The position numbers were made by a program, and so were the translations under genes. From Lagopus muta (taxonomy: Eukaryota > Chordata > Aves > Galliformes > Phasianidae), in NCBI RefSeq assembly GCF_023343835.1, contig NC_064434.1, positions 22,673,505-22,737,504 of the forward strand: a stretch of DNA of 64,000 nucleotides. The letters are read 5' to 3'. This document shows positions 32,318-46,010 of the stretch, in pieces (position 1 is the first letter of the stretch; the number at the start of each line of letters is the position of its first letter). Below the pieces are notes generated by a model, which saw nothing but the letters and a program-made list of their open reading frames with translations, was not told where the DNA came from and did not search any database.

Positions 32318-35300
32318 TTTTGAGATCCTTCCTGAACTTTGCAAGAAAATCTCTACCAGCTGCTTTTGAAGTTGTCAGCACTCTCAAGCAGTTTACAACC
32401 AGGAAGCTGTTTCCCAAAGCAAAATGATAGAGAGGCTGCTCATTAAAGATAAGAATCAGTGTTCTTCTGCCAGAAAAACTTGTTCCATTAAAAGTTTTGC
32501 AAGCCAGCAGTGTAGTAGAAAGTACAGCTTAGAGATAGACCATGATGTTACTGAGGCATGGTGAATAGCAAGCAAACTATGCTTTTGTCTGTGTTATTTT
32601 ACTAGATTTTCTCTCTCACTCAATCTCACTCAATCATGTAACTCTGTTGACAGTCTTCTCGTACACGAGATCCCACTCTGTCTCTCAGTATTTTCACAGA
32701 GCTCTTTGAGTCACTGCTCATTTATTAGATGTTTCACATACAAGATGTGACAAGGGTGAGAAGGAAGAGTGTGCTACTGCATCACTCCAAACGAGATGGC
32801 TCTCAACCACTTCAGAAACTGTTGGCATCTGAGAACTTATCAACTGCACGAGGGAAGTGTGGAAAAGGAGGCTGGGCTACCTGCATGTTTGGCACCATCG
32901 CATGCAGGGCTTTGTGATGAAGCCAATTCTGAGAGGGCACCACAGGTTCAAATGAGATGTTAGACAGTAGGAGAGAGGGATATTGCGGCCTCGGAATACA
33001 AATGGAGGTGGGAAACATCAGGTCCTCAGCTATTTCTATATTGGATTTCAACAGAGGTGGAGTTGGTAGTCAGGACAAACAAAACATGAGCTGCATTGGA
33101 AAACCAGGATGAGCGTACTAAATAAATAACTCTCAACTACTGTGTGCTCTAAAACATGAAATGAATTGTTACCTAATCCAAAATGGCAGTCCCCCTGCTT
33201 TTAAAAGAACTTTTCAAAATGAGACATCTTAGAAATTGACTTCTAATTTCCGCCTTATTAGAGAGAATAATTTTTTTTATGTTATATTGATAAAGATAAA
33301 AACTTAATTAAATATTACCTTAAAGTGTAATGGAAGACAATGATAGCTGCATGATATTAAGCAAAAAATCCCAAATTTACAATGAGTCATATATATCGAG
33401 CTACTGCTGGCAAAGGCTGAAAGAGTAGCAAAAAACGTGAGTAATAATTACAGGATGATGCAACATATGACTTTTTTTCATTACTGTCTATGTAGCTTAA
33501 ATTATTACTGAGATTCTCAGCTTGATAAAATATGAGTTCTGAATTGGTCTTCTTCAGTTTTTCTCCTTCCCTACCCCCCTTTGTATTTAGAAGGGTAATA
33601 TATATACAGTACTTATTTCACAGAGGCCTAAATTAACTCATGGAAGTGACTGAGAGATCCATACAGGCAGTTCTATAAGTGCAATGCATCAAACAGAAAG
33701 CAGCCCAGACTGTTACACTGCAGAAAGCTTGAATGGAAGGACTACACTCAGCACTGTGATACTGCCAGTTGTAGAACAGCGTCATATTTTTTCTGCTTGC
33801 AATACTGTGCAGAAAGATCAGTCCTTTCCAGAAAGAGAAAGGGCTCAGGGCACACAAAATTCACAAAAGCTGAACTTGTTCACTTTAGAGAAGACAAGCA
33901 ACAGCCCGATAGACCCTATAAATTCTGAAATCGAGAAGGGTGCAGAGGAAGCAGGGGGTGCTTCTTGTTGCAACTACCCAAAATCCTGGATGGCACAGAA
34001 TAAAAATTGACAGCTTCAAAAGAGAAGCAAGGAAACGTTTGTCATTCACTGTATAATTAATATCAGTTGATCTGGTGATGGCTATTTCTTCTTCATTTTC
34101 CATGTTGCTTTGGATCCTTATAAGTACTGCTGGTATTGCTGCAGTACGTCATGAAGATCAAACAGATAAGACTGAAAAAAAGATAGGAAAGAAATAATAC
34201 ACAAAGAAAGATTTGCTCTTTATCCCTTCTACCTGTGTACCATCTGAAATTTGTTAGCATACATTTAGAAAGATAGGTCCCATTTTTTACAGCTTACAAC
34301 CGTTATTTACAAGGATTATGCTTTTTTGTATTCTCCTTAGAAGCGCTTGGCGTTGACCGCTGTTAGGAGCAGATTTATGTATTTATAAAAGAGATTATGT
34401 GTACTACCAAGCGTCACAGTATCCAATAGCTTGAACTGATTTTAATTCAATGTAATCCGCAAGTTCTTGTTTGAAAGAGTAGTCTTTCAAACCAAGACCA
34501 CAGATGAATCATGTGAGTTCTTCAGCCATCATCTGTGACAACACATCTTGGTCTGGAGCTGTGAGCAGCTTTTTGCAGCCTCACAGAGGAGTGCCCAGCA
34601 AGCAGCCACCTCCACATGAGCTGCTGCTGCCTCTTGTTTGGTGCCAAGCACTGACACAAGGTGAGAGCTGGAGTGCTTGGATGGAGGCTGCTGCAGGGTA
34701 GTCACCAGGTCTGGCTTCTTGCGTGTGTTATTCTGCTGCCACACAGAGAAGTGTTTCTGTCACTGCCACCATCAGAGATCCGGTCTCTGGTGCCATCTGT
34801 CAATGATGACAACCCTTCCTTGATCTTAGGTGCAGACAGAGGCCCATTCCATGTCTGAGTTACCTTGTCCTGCCAGTGGTGCCTGTTTCACTCTCTTCAA
34901 AGCCTGCGTTTGTGTCCCACTTTCAACCTTGACAATGAAAGGTTCTCCTTGCTGCACTCGTAGGAGCTGTTCTAGCCAGATGATTTCTACCAGCCTAAGC
35001 CATCCCACATACCTTGCAGCCAATGCAGATGTTGGCCCTCACTGCTCTCTCGTCCTCCCTTGGTCCTCCTTTCATTACTGCTGAGTGCAGTGCAAAGAGC
35101 TGACAGCACAGTACTAAGATGCTACAGACACTCCTCATGAAATAGTTCTTTAAATTGACAGGAAAAATTGTTTTCTTTGACTTCATTTATTTATTTATTT
35201 TTCCAGTGACATTCAGCAGACTTTAAAATACCAAATTTATCCACAGATTCATCATTCTCATTTGATCAACTGTGGCAGCAGGATGGAGCAACTTGATTAA

Positions 35301-38300
35301 ATTCCCAGACACGAAGCATAAACTTTCTAAAGGTAGACATGTCAATGGTAGTGAGGAAACAGTTAAGGTCCACGCAAAATGTGCTGGAGATGCTTCTTAT
35401 TTTGTGGAGACAGGTGTTTTGTCCTAGGTGGCTCCAACATGTTCCCAAGTAGCTGCCTTCGTACTTGACGTCGTCTGAGGTCTTATACTGTGTTCACTGC
35501 TCAAGATTGCCAAGAGACAAGTGAAGGCTTCTCCACTTAACAGCTTACAACATTTTTTTCCAGTTTTTCCTTCATGTCAAGAGAAGGTTGTTTCAGCCTG
35601 TTGCAGTGTTCTCATTTTTCATTTTCCAAAGCACTTTCCTGGCTACTTCCAGTAGGTGGGTGCTGGTGTAGGCATTATCTACCAGAGGTCCTGCCATGTG
35701 AGCTTCATGCCCACACAGTTGTGTCATATAGCATAAATACCTTTGCCAGGCATCTTGGTTTGCCCTCTTGAGGATATCAGTGTTAATCCACTTGTGGAAT
35801 AGCTCCCAAATGGCATTCTCAGCTGCTGACCCGGGATGGATATGAATTACTACTTAAAGAATATTATGAATAATACAAGAAGAATATTTGGAGACGGAGC
35901 TCTTTTTCGGGATCTCTTTGAGGTGCTTGAGTCTAGAGTTTCACTGTTTGTCCTGATAGTTTTTTATTAAAACTTTGAGCTCTAATGCTTTGACAGTGAA
36001 GGCCAGCTTTCTTATTAGCTTTATTAATCACCTTAATTTGTTTCTCTTACCAAATTAGACAGTCTGAAAAGCAGGTGATGTGACTGGGCATCTGATCTAC
36101 TCCACAAGGGAAAGCTATTTCACAGATGCACAAATAACACGGTAATATAACTGCATTAATATTAGGATATTTTGGTGGTAGAAGTCTGAATCTTTTATTG
36201 TTTTGCTTGTGTATCTTGATAGCTTTATAAACTAGTTCTCCTGTTTTCCTTTAGGATCACAAATTCCCCTACTCTTACTGAAATAAGTGGCTTCTGTGAA
36301 CTACCCAAAGTTTTAGTTGAAATGCTTTCTGGAGGCCTTACACTCATATGTTGTAATAGTGAGTGACAACATTTTAATCTAGTGAAAAAATGGATTTGTT
36401 GCATGGACACTGTGATTATTTTGCTAATCTTCTCAGTCTAGTGCCTTCATACATACATCTTGATTTTACATTCAGTTTCTCATCTGGTGTTTGTATCTGG
36501 TGCAAATGCATTTAATTTCTTAGTTCTTCACAGCACGAACATTACTTACAGGCAAATCACCTTATGGATTGATGCTTACACCTTGAACATGGTCCTATTT
36601 TCTTCCACACAGTTTTGTATTTTTCCCTTTTCTTAATCTTAATAGTATCTGTTTGCTAAATGAGTTGCCTTTCATGTTGCAATGCTATAGTGTGATGGAA
36701 AGTACAGCGATAAGAGTAGGATGGCAAAGTCCTAGGCTACAGCAACAGAAGACAAACCCAAATACAACAGTCATAGACACAGAAACAAAGGAAGAAAAAC
36801 TTCTTACCTCTGGAATGCCTCAGATAGGCAGGGATCTTCAGCAAGATACACTTCTTTCACTGCCAACCCTAAAATGAGGTCTGGGAAGAGATGGATCCTA
36901 CCTCCCACCCCTTCTGGTCACTCAGCAGCACTGCATGCACCTGAGCTCCCCTTGGTTGGCCCTGCCTTCCCACCAGGTGCTCAATCACTGCTTCAGGCTG
37001 TGACTCAGCATTTCTGCTACAAGTGTCCATGTACTTCAGAAGAGAAATTTGGTATGTCATGATGATTATCATCTCTGTTCTCTGTAGGAGCTGGCTAATT
37101 TCTAATATCATCTCTGACAGCTTTTTGTTTTCTTTTCCAAGGTCAGATGGAGTATCATCCCTGATAAATCCAGCCTCAGCTATAGATAAGACCAAAATAA
37201 ATTCCTATCAGTTATTCACACCTAAGCTTCAGATCAGCCATTGTTGCTGACATAATCATCTGCTTAGTGATCCAATGGACACACACCATTCCAGTTTCTA
37301 CAGACTACATCTTGTTATTGATTCATGTTTTTGTGCAGAAATTCTAAACCTTTGACAGATTTGCTTTGTTGTATATTCTAAAATGAGTGGAACCTTTCCA
37401 CAGCCTGAGCAATTGGAGAAACATCTTGTAGGAGAAATAGTTTCCTTCTAGTTGTTTGCTTCACCACAGGGCTTAGTTTGTGTTGCCCCTGGGAAAGCAG
37501 AGCTTCTCTTCCAGTTGAGCTCCTTTTGATATGTAAGAGATTGGTGAGAATTAGAACACTGATAAGAGATCAGGTCTTTTTCAGCTTTGGAAATGCCAGA
37601 TTATGTTTGCCTATCTATTTGACCCCAGATCCTGTGCCTGTAGCTCTTAGGAGAGAGGCTGCCAGCTGTGAGTGCAGGTTCAGCAGTACAATATAGGCTT
37701 TGGAGAAGCTTTCTCTTTCATCCCTTGAAATCCCTCAGTTCCCTCCATGTGCCTCATTGGCTTCATCTCATCCAACTAAAGCTGTTCCAGTATATATGTT
37801 TTCCCCTTGGCCTTTGCAGCAACCCCAGCAAAGCTCACTGAAGGCAGGAAGACCAGTAGTCCTGGATACTTGATATACTCTTTAGTTCTGACCTTCCCTT
37901 TTTAGGCTCAACTAACTCAGTTCCATTTGCAGAATAAATATTATGTTGTGAAGCCCTCAAGCAACCTGAATAAATTTCATTGAAATCTGAGTATATCTCT
38001 AGAAAACAACGTAGGTGGTTGGGTATTGGAAGCTGTACAGGGTACTCTGCCAGCGTTGGTTGGCTGTGCTGGATGTAATGGTATCTTTCACTCTTGCATC
38101 ACATCATGACAAGGAGAGCGTCCCTCTGCCTTTCCACCCAATTTGATGGATGTCTGACCAACCTTGCTACAGAAGTCCATCCACGCAAGCAGCACAGTAT
38201 TGCAGGCTGTTCTGAATCTGCTTGTAACAGACCATTACCCTGTGTTTGAGACTAAATACAGCACAGTTTCCAGCATATCTAATAGCAGAGTGCAGCAATT

Positions 38301-39209
38301 TACTGGTAATCTGATGACATGTTCCAGTTATGGCCTACCTATTTGCTGTCATGCTGATGCACAAACTGCAGTGGGAGTTTGATAAGAATCACTGGCTTTT
38401 CTTACACTTTGCTCTCAGCACAGAAGAGAAAGACTGTCTCTCATTTTCTCCGTTTTTCACTTATCCATTTGTTCTTCACAAAGAGGAGTTGCAAGTGGTT
38501 TTTTTTTCTGCACAGGCTATTGATGAATTGAAACCCCTGGATTAAAGCCACTGCAGCCTTAATAGCTCTTAATAGCTTCATAGCTGCAGTGTGTGAGGGC
38601 AGTGCTGTGCAGCCCTTGTCCCACAGATATGGGGAACCTGCTGGTGATATTGGAATGGAAAAACAGAGATCAAGAAAAAAGGTATGCACAACCCATGCTT
38701 TCTTTTGCCAAATCTTGCTTTGCCTTGAGTAAAGAATTCAGTGCCTGCAATTTCTGATGGATTCCTATTGTAGACGGCCTCCTATTGCCCTAGATGCTGT
38801 GCACATTTTGGCCTTCTCCTTTTGTGCCTCCCACAGCACAGTTGATATGTCAGGAGAGTCAAGAAACATATTTCATGGACAAGCATTCTTCAGTGAAAAT
38901 GTGACCTGTTGTTTCTAGTAAAGTGATGTCCATTATTGCTAATACAGGAAATTCAGGTCTTGCTATGAAAGGCAGTGCAAAGCTGAGAAGGATGGCAATA
39001 TAGCAAGGAAGAAAGGACTTGATGCAAAAACTATACATACATGTATAGATGGATGGATGGACTGGGGTGCCCATAGGTAAGGTCTAATTCTGACGAAATG
39101 ATGTGTGTGATGCTCAGTGATGATGGGTATTTTGTTCTCTTTGCTTTCTTTAGAATCTCAAGCTGTTAAAAAAATGTAGAGTTGAGGACAATTTAAATAA
39201 AACGGACAC

Positions 39210-39345
39210 CTACACATGTCTGGTGACTGGATAGGATGCACCCAAGGACTGAGGGAGCTGGCTGACATTGTTGCAAGGCCGTCTCTGAAAGGCTGTGGTG
39301 GCTGCAGGAGAGTCCTGATGACTGGGAAGAGGCAGATATCAATCC
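39210..39345 (+). mobile_element. CR1 LINE internal reverse-transcriptase fragment, + orientation
   Basis: The + strand encodes TQGLRELADIVARP, then in another frame a DDWEEADINP-like stretch. This corresponds to the conserved CR1 pol block of the type HPRVLRELADVVARPL ... DDWKKANVTP at the start of the RT domain. It carries frameshifts and is not attached to a 3' tail. Confidence 0.75.
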
Positions 39346-42300
39346 TGCAGCTGGGCTGGGACAACCCCAGGCATCTGTGTGAGATAAACTTCATCTTTCC
39401 CCCCAAAATGCTTCTCATTTTCCTATTAACTAATGAGATGGGACCAGTTTTCTTGCTACTGGCAGTGTAACTGTCTGATGAATCTGAAGCCTTTCTTCAC
39501 CAGGTTTATTATTCCTCTGAAGACCTGTGCTTCAGCTCAGCTAGTCTTCTAACTAACTGAAATGGAACACTCATGCAGGGAGCCCCACAGCCATGTTTGG
39601 CCAGGCTCTGTGGTTGTACTTCCAACTCCCAAGCTGAAGGAAGCAAAGTACCAGTGCTGCCATTCAGCCCACGCCAGAGACCAGAGGCCAAAATTACTTT
39701 TCTGCTGCTTTCTTCTAGCTTTCTTTATAACACTTTTTTCCTCCCTAGCTAGTTTCTTCTTTGGGGATGGCTTTAATTTTGTGGCAAAAATGCCTTTTTG
39801 TCTTCTACTGATAGAATGAAAAATTGCTTTTAACACTCCCTTCCCCAAGGAACTTACAGTCTGCTGAACAGAGGACGTTGCAAAGTGAGAAAGTCAGGAT
39901 GTTCCCATCTAATTGTGCAGTATGTGCGTGACTCCAGTTCACCTTGACAGAGGAGGCAAATTGATCTCTGTATGAGAAATTACATCTCCAGAAGTGATGT
40001 CCTAGTGCATCTAATTGTCAGCAGGTTTCATACCTTTAGAGACTAACACATGATCCTGCTACTCCCCCAAGCATCTGAGCCCTGTGTCCCTCTGTAAGGA
40101 CTGGTTGTGCGTTGGCCATCTGACTGTACAAGTGATGGCTTCCACTCTTAGCTGCTCTTTGCCCACTTCATTTTGCTGATCTCAGGTTAAATGCAGAACA
40201 CGTTAAATGTCTTAATTTTAAGTAGGTATGAGCAAGAAATAATCTTGTAAATTCCAGAGATTACGTACTCTAATTCTGCTACTACTGCGCCCATTTGGGG
40301 CACAGAATGTTCTAGTATGCATTGTGCCTTTAGGCAGAAAAATCACAGAGAAGAGTCTCTAAAAGTTTCTGTACAGAAAAATAGAGAACCGCAACATCAA
40401 GAAATGGAGCAACAGGTTGCAGTTGCCCATCAGACACTGAACAAGCAGTCATCACGGAGGGGCAGACTGCTGATGTCAAGAGACAGCTGAGCTCACTGCA
40501 GCTTTATTTTCTGAGCCATGAAACTCAGTTATTTGTGTGTAAAAGATTTGTGCAAATGGACTATTTGACCGTAGACATAGCAACCACTACAACATTTTTT
40601 AGTCATTTAACAGTAAAAAAAGCAGAAACACAGAAGTATTTGGAATCTGAAGTTTAGGTGGTTACTCATTCACTGGAAGCGTTTCCTTTCATTTGCACTC
40701 ATTGAAATATTCAGAGGGAAAAAAAGGTGAATCAGTCATCTCATTCAAAACAAACACTTTCTTAAGTGAAGCAGTGAAGTGAATTGATGGTTTGGGGATA
40801 AACATATACAGCTAAGATCATACCTACCATGCCATGCTGGGCAACACAGAGGAAAAGACAAGACAAGAAGAGAAACACATCATTCCAGGATGCACAATGG
40901 TCACTTACACATTGGGCTGCTTCATTTCCTGCTGCTGTTTTTGGCAATGCATGCAGTGAAGTCATGATCTAAATTGACTTCCAACCTCCTTTGGAGCCTT
41001 TCCTTGCTAAGCATGCCAAGTGAGCACCACTGGGTAAAGTGGCAGGGCAGGCAGCTTCTGGGTTTAGTTTTCTTGCTTCCCTTTCTTCCTTGATACTGGT
41101 TCCTCATTTCTGCGCATACTGGAGGTCTGCATAGACCGCAGGCGGGAGAAGACATGAGCGGATTTTCAGGATCTTGAGAAATCACCAAGGATGGCATGGA
41201 AGGAACCCAGAGACCCTGTGTGTCCCATTTGCACTTGCAGGTTTGAGTCACGTTTGAGAGGGAACTTTACAAAGTGGTCCTGTTTTCCCAAGGAGCATCC
41301 TTGCTCCAAGTATTTCTGCCTTCCCTTTGTGTGACGTGTCTCCATATTTAGGACTACACGACATTTAAAAAATGATCCAGAATCCTAAAGGCTAGGAGTA
41401 ACAGGCTTTGAATATCACTTAAACTTGCTGCTTAGTGGAATTGCATCCTTCTGCCCCAATCTGAATGTAGTTTTTGCCCCAAGGGCCAATAATTTTGCCT
41501 TAGGGAGAATGTTTTTTCCTAGGGGAAAGTGCTCTGTGCTGACTCTAACCAAATAAGAGATGGACCCCTATGTTATGAAAGTTTTCCAAAATTACAGCAA
41601 AAGTAAGCATTATGCAGCTAAGGTGTGCTTTGTATTCTTCAGTGACAACAGAGTACCGACCCTAAAATTATTAGAAAATCTCAAGGAGTTGTCCAATATT
41701 TCAGAGAGCTGAGCAGAGTTGTGCAGCTGAGATCAGTAACAAGGCCCAGAGGAGATGTGCTCAGTGCATTTTCCCATCTATTACATTGCTCTGTCCCAGA
41801 AGCAGACTCCAGAGAGAGCCTCTGGCTGCCTCTTACGGTCAGTGAGTCATTTCACTGCAATAGATGATCTCGCTAGCTGGAAATGCTGGAAAGGCTCTCC
41901 CTGCACTGATACAGCTGTGAGTCACGTTAATCCCTGTTTTCACGGGTGAGGATGCACCACACCCAGCCTGCCCACCACACTCTGTTGGCTTGGTCTTCCT
42001 TTGTGTCCCGTTACTTTCCGTAGAGCATTGAGGCGATACAGATCTGTGTATTTTTCAGTCTGTGGATGGAAAAAGAAGAGACCAAAAGAAAATAAAGCAA
42101 AACCCTTGCAGCCGTAGTTCAGATTCCCTGCTTGCGGCGATCATTGGCTTCACCACTTGTAGGCAATTACCAGAACCAGCTAGCAATGCTCTGGCAGGTC
42201 CCTGGCAGAGTAGGAGGACGAGGTGTCCTGGAGCAGGAACAAAGCTGTCTTCTGCACGACGTAAAGCTTGGAGGCAGCAACACTGGCAGCCAGGACACAG

Positions 42301-43830
42301 AAAGGCTTTCTGGTTTGAGCACAGCTGACACACATGGTTTGGCACACTGTGTAATCAGTAACAGAAGAAAAGTCCCAGAAGCCAAGACTCCATCACAAGG
42401 CAGAGCTGCGATCCAACCAACCGCATGGAGGAAGCAGCAGCCCAACGCATCTTTGATAACTGCCCTCATTTCCCTTAGATGGAGACAGCAGGCAATTTCC
42501 CTTGTGAAACAAATCCTTAAAGCCTTGTCTGCAAGCTTCCAGTGACACTTCTCTCCTTGCCCTCCAGTCCACAAGACATTCCTCCTCCAACCCTGATTGT
42601 TAGTTCATTTCTGTTGCTTGTGTTTCTTTAAAGATCAGCTCCCTGCAGGACAGAGATGCAAGTAAACAACAATTCATTATTAATAGGGTAATTTGTTTGC
42701 TGTAATTACAAACTGGGCTATTAACACTTCTAGGCATTATGGCACAGGTGAGCTTTGATCAGTTTCTTGGGAGGCTAAGTGGCTTCTGATGGGGAAGTTT
42801 GCCTTTATTTGTAGGAAGCAAAATAGAGAAGGAAGGAGCTCATAAAGGAATAAACAAAGCAAGTACAGCCTGACTTTCTGCTAAAATGTTAAGATAGCTG
42901 AATAGGGATAGGACAAATAGCAAAGGACAGTAAGTGTAAATATCTCTGACAAGAAGTATTAACAACCATGGAACATTCAACCTAAATCTTCCTCAAAATC
43001 TCAAAATGAAGGTGGAACTGTTTGTCCAACAAGCTGAGCTTCATGTATTCAGTTGGGTACTTTATAAAAAGACAGAACAATACTGTGTTAATTTAGCAAT
43101 GACTGTACAATAAATGTGGCAGTTTGAGTGGTGGAGCCAGATATGAAGAAAGGACATGAAGAAATTTCAGAAAAATTTGCAAACAGATGAATGCAAAGCA
43201 GGGGAGATGACCATCACACATTCCTGCTTACATCTTTCCTAGCTCCAGAGCAAAGGTGAAAGCTTTGCTGCACCCGGTAGAAAAATTCCAGTGTGGAAAC
43301 CCCTGAAACTGAGGAAAACTTGCTTTGTCTGATAAAAGTCCAGCTAAGTTCCAGATAGTTTGAAAATTGTAATGTAGCCCTCATGGACTGTACTCAGATG
43401 AAGCATTCAGGAAAAGAATGTCTAGCTCAAGAGGAGGAATGCCTAGCAGGACAGCTAGGAGGTATTAAGAACAGAGGAAACAGAAGCAGAAACAGTTTGG
43501 TGCCAGCATCTGTATCTCATTGCAAACACAAAGCCAGTTGGAAGGACAAGATTTTGCTATTTATCCTATTATTGCACAGCTGTTTTTAAAAAGTTTGGGT
43601 TTCAAACTATTTGCTTTCAGGTGACATTTACTTCCATCACTTAGATTTCACACATGCGAAGCTCATATGCTACCGACTTGCCTCTGGCTTTCAACTGCAG
43701 CAACTCCTGTGCAGACGCACTCGGCTTGGGCAAAGCCCTGAGCACTTCCCTCCACTTGCCTGGAGGAGAGAAACTACTTCGGTTGTTTCTCCCTCAACAT
43801 GGTCTCTTCTCATTCTCTACACTGTCACAA

Positions 43831-44045
43831 TGAGAATAACTTAGGTTGGAGGAGCCCTCTGGAAACCACCCCAGTCAAAGAGGGCTAACTAACTCTGACA
43901 TTGCAGCAGGCTGTCCAGGGCCTGGCTGGCTGAGCTTTGAAATCTCCAAGGATGGAGATGAAATTTCCAAGGATGGCCACTCTGGGTATTCTGTGACACT
44001 CCTCAACCACTCACTGTGATGAATTTATCCCAATTTCCCTTGCTG
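43831..44045 (-). mobile_element. CR1 LINE 3' fragment, - orientation, with internal duplication
   Basis: On + it reads AACTTAGGTTGGAGGAGCCC, CAGGCTGTCCAGGGCCTGGC, TTGAAATCTCCAAGGATGGA and CCTCAACCACTCACTGTGAT: diverged reverse-complement CR1. A 21-base unit, GAAATCTCCAAGGATGGAGAT, is followed by a near copy, GAAATTTCCAAGGATGG. Confidence 0.75.
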
Positions 44046-45653
44046 AACCTGCACCTTTGTCCTTTCCTTTTCCCTCCTGTGTTCTTACTGTGTCACTCCA
44101 CGCTCTTCCTCTTGAGGACAGCAGCTAGGCATCCCCCAATGCACCTCCCTGGCAACCTTGGTGCTCCTCGTGGTGGGCCAAGGACCTGGAAGCACAGACA
44201 TTTTGCCAGTAGGCACTCTCACAATGTCAGGACATTGAAAGACTTCAACAATGTTAAGCACAGATGAACCATGACAGAATATCCTGAGTTGCCCAAAGGT
44301 TGAGGTGAGTCAGTGGGAATGGCTGCCCCCAGCTCTTGTTAGGGATCTTGTTACTCAGCTTCTCTCCCTCAGAATCTAAACATGGGATGCTGCCTTCAGT
44401 TCTTCCATTCTTACACTGCTAAAGTAGGATTTGATCTGGGATCTTCAGTTTCAAAGGACAGAAGAGTCAAGACCTCTAAGTTAGCATCTTGCAGATCTCT
44501 TCATTTCCTCCCTGGATTACATTATTTTTAGAATGTGTTCGGTCTCCTTATGACCTGGTCTCTCTGTGTTGTACCATGAATGATTAACGTGTAACCTTTC
44601 CCTCGGGAGAAGCTGGCATCTCAACAGCCAGCAAAGTTATTACAGTTCTGCAGCTCAAGCACACTTCTCATCGCACTTGTAAGATGTATTTTCCATCGGT
44701 ATTTTAATGGGATGCTGCTGCACTGAAGTGATGTGATCTTTCGTCAGCCAGCAGGACAAGGCTTGTTTTACGGGTGTTTGCTGCAATAGAGCAGGCACCA
44801 GGCAGGCTCCTCGACACCTAAGACCATGACTTCTTCTGATTTATCTTTTAGTACTGGAGCAGGAGAGTATTTTTGTTTTGTGTTTCTCCATAAATCATGT
44901 TGACAGAAGTGGAAATGTGTGAAAAAAGGTTATTATTTTTTTTTTTCCCCCAGCAAAATAACTTGTGAATTGCTGCTGAAATAAATGGCAAAAAAATGTT
45001 GTCTTAGGATCTCAGTGGTAATAGACACAGTATTCTCCCATTGAATGTTCCTGAGTGAGTGCAACTGAAGGGACAACATTTTGATGAAAAAGAGTCAGAG
45101 AGGCGGGGGAAGGAAAACCCAGGAAGCTTGAGCTAGGCCAAGGGGATGTAGCAGAATCTCAGAATTGGGATGTTAGATTTCAGACAAAAAGTAAGCAAGC
45201 CAAAAACCCCTGATTTTTCCTTTCTATTTTCAAGGATTGCTTATTTGAGACCCACTATCTTCACTTCTGAATGGCAGATTGTATAGAAGGAAGCCAAAGG
45301 TAGCTGGATCTGGGCAAAAGGATAAGTTGAGACTGAATCCAGTCAAAAAGGGCAAGTCTGAGCCCCAGTTGTGGAAAGCAGCAGTTCCTGCTGTTCTTCA
45401 CTTGAAAGCAAGAATCCACTGGTAGGCATGGAAAAATCTCCACAAACTTGGAGGTGAAACTTACAAAGAGCATTAGAAAAGAGAAGCAGTGTGGCATAGG
45501 GCCAGACCTGGTGCCAGGAGAAAGCAGCTCCTGCAGGCTCCAGTGATCCCAATTGCTCTGTCTGAAAAGCTTCCCAGGTCCATGTGGCTGTCAAGAGACA
45601 TGACACTCATTTCAGGGGGAGCACTGGGTTGTGATTCATGCCCCTCTGTCTTT

Positions 45654-45745
45654 TCACAGAATTGCAGAATCATTACAGTTGGAAAAGACCTCTATGATCA
45701 TCCAGTACAGGCATCAACCCATCCCCACTATGCCCATAATCACAT
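45654..45745 (-). mobile_element. CR1 LINE 3' end fragment, - orientation
   Basis: TCACAGAATTGCAGAATCAT, TACAGTTGGAAAAGACCTCT and CATCAACCCATCCCCACTAT, read as the complement of a CR1 3' end. Confidence 0.85.
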
Positions 45746-46010
45746 CCCATGTAGAGAGACCGGGGTCAGGAGTTCCTAGGAAATGTTGGCATGGAATGGG
45801 GAAATAAGCACTGCACTCTGCTGCTTCTGGGCTGCTCACTCATCATTGTCTGGTATACAGCACAATCAATACCAAATGCTATTAAGTAATTACATCCATT
45901 TGTATGTGCTCAGCAGCTGATGTTGTATTACAGTAATAATCATTGCAGAATAACCTTTAGACGTGTCTGATTTGAGATTTAAGCTGAATTTAATGATCTT
46001 TCTCTCTGCC

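Noticed and set aside
42132-42574. Overlapping long open frames on both strands (137 and 135 codons)
   Set aside because: Two mutually antisense frames of similar length over the same stretch point to chance lack of stops; no motif is recognised.
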